Positions 5,507 to 5,507 of a DNA stretch of 5,507 nucleotides are shown piece by piece. Source of the stretch: Pseudobdellovibrionaceae bacterium. Lineage in GTDB: Bacteria; Bdellovibrionota; Bdellovibrionia; Bdellovibrionales; JAMPXM01. The position numbers were made by a program, and so were the translations under genes. The DNA lies in contig CAJYIL010000093.1 in the NCBI GenBank assembly GCA_913774795.1, forward strand, positions 1 to 5,507, given 5' to 3'. Numbering within the stretch: position 1 is the first letter of the stretch; every line of letters begins with the position of its first letter. The notes below the pieces were generated by a model. That model saw nothing but the letters and a program-made list of their open reading frames with translations, was not told where the DNA came from and did not search any database.

Positions 5507-5507
5507 G

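Larger units (their letters stand above)
5322..5507. other. unassigned right-edge segment
   Basis: No convincing gene. On the - strand one frame is open from the edge to a TAA at 5318-5320, overlapping the AsmA-like stop. Another ends at 5353 with a basic stretch and a 22-residue hydrophobic tail (about 5356-5423), as in the end of a membrane protein. They cannot both be real, and neither shows a family motif. A 37-codon + frame (5375-5488) also has no recognisable features. Confidence 0.4.

Overview
This is ordinary-looking chromosomal sequence from a Gram-negative bacterium with moderately high GC. The Gram-negative call rests on an AsmA-type envelope protein and a glutathione-dependent glyoxalase II. 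The gene mix (HNH nuclease tail, two BFD-type ferredoxin proteins, NrnA-like DHH enzyme, GreA, AsmA-like protein) would suit a Bdellovibrionota or deltaproteobacterium-like genome. That assignment is an impression, because no marker gene is present. No IS element, CRISPR array, tRNA or rRNA is visible.

Layout from left to right. (1) Positions 1-119 hold the last 38 codons of a + strand HNH endonuclease cut by the window edge, followed by a weak terminator-like hairpin. (2) gloB (glyoxalase II) lies on the - strand at 218-931. (3) Diverging from it on the + strand at 1043-1492 is a 149-residue protein in which a degenerate IscU-like domain precedes a BFD-type [2Fe-2S] domain. (4) Facing it tail to tail, with one base between the stops, is a second, stand-alone BFD-like protein (1494-1730, -). 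Its start overlaps the stop of an NrnA-like DHH phosphoesterase (1727-2704, -) by four bases, so these two form an operon. (5) A 98-bp divergent promoter region separates the DHH gene from greA (2803-3279, +). greA shares one base (TAATG) with a 680-codon AsmA-like membrane-anchored periplasmic protein (3279-5321, +). (6) The last 186 bases contain a weak terminator-like hairpin, no convincing gene and an imperfect palindrome at the edge.

The most interesting signal is a textbook intrinsic terminator (11-bp stem with one G-U pair, GGTT loop, run of eight T) about 35 bases after the greA stop, inside codons 12-22 of the coupled AsmA-like gene. Either greA simply ends there and most transcripts never reach the downstream gene, or ribosomes reinitiating at the TAATG junction decide whether RNA polymerase reads through. 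Second is the IscU-like plus BFD protein, which resembles NifU without its C-terminal domain. By manual alignment it keeps only one of the three scaffold cysteines. The rest of the window is housekeeping: methylglyoxal detoxification, nanoRNA/pAp turnover, transcript cleavage, and Fe-S electron transfer or cluster handling.
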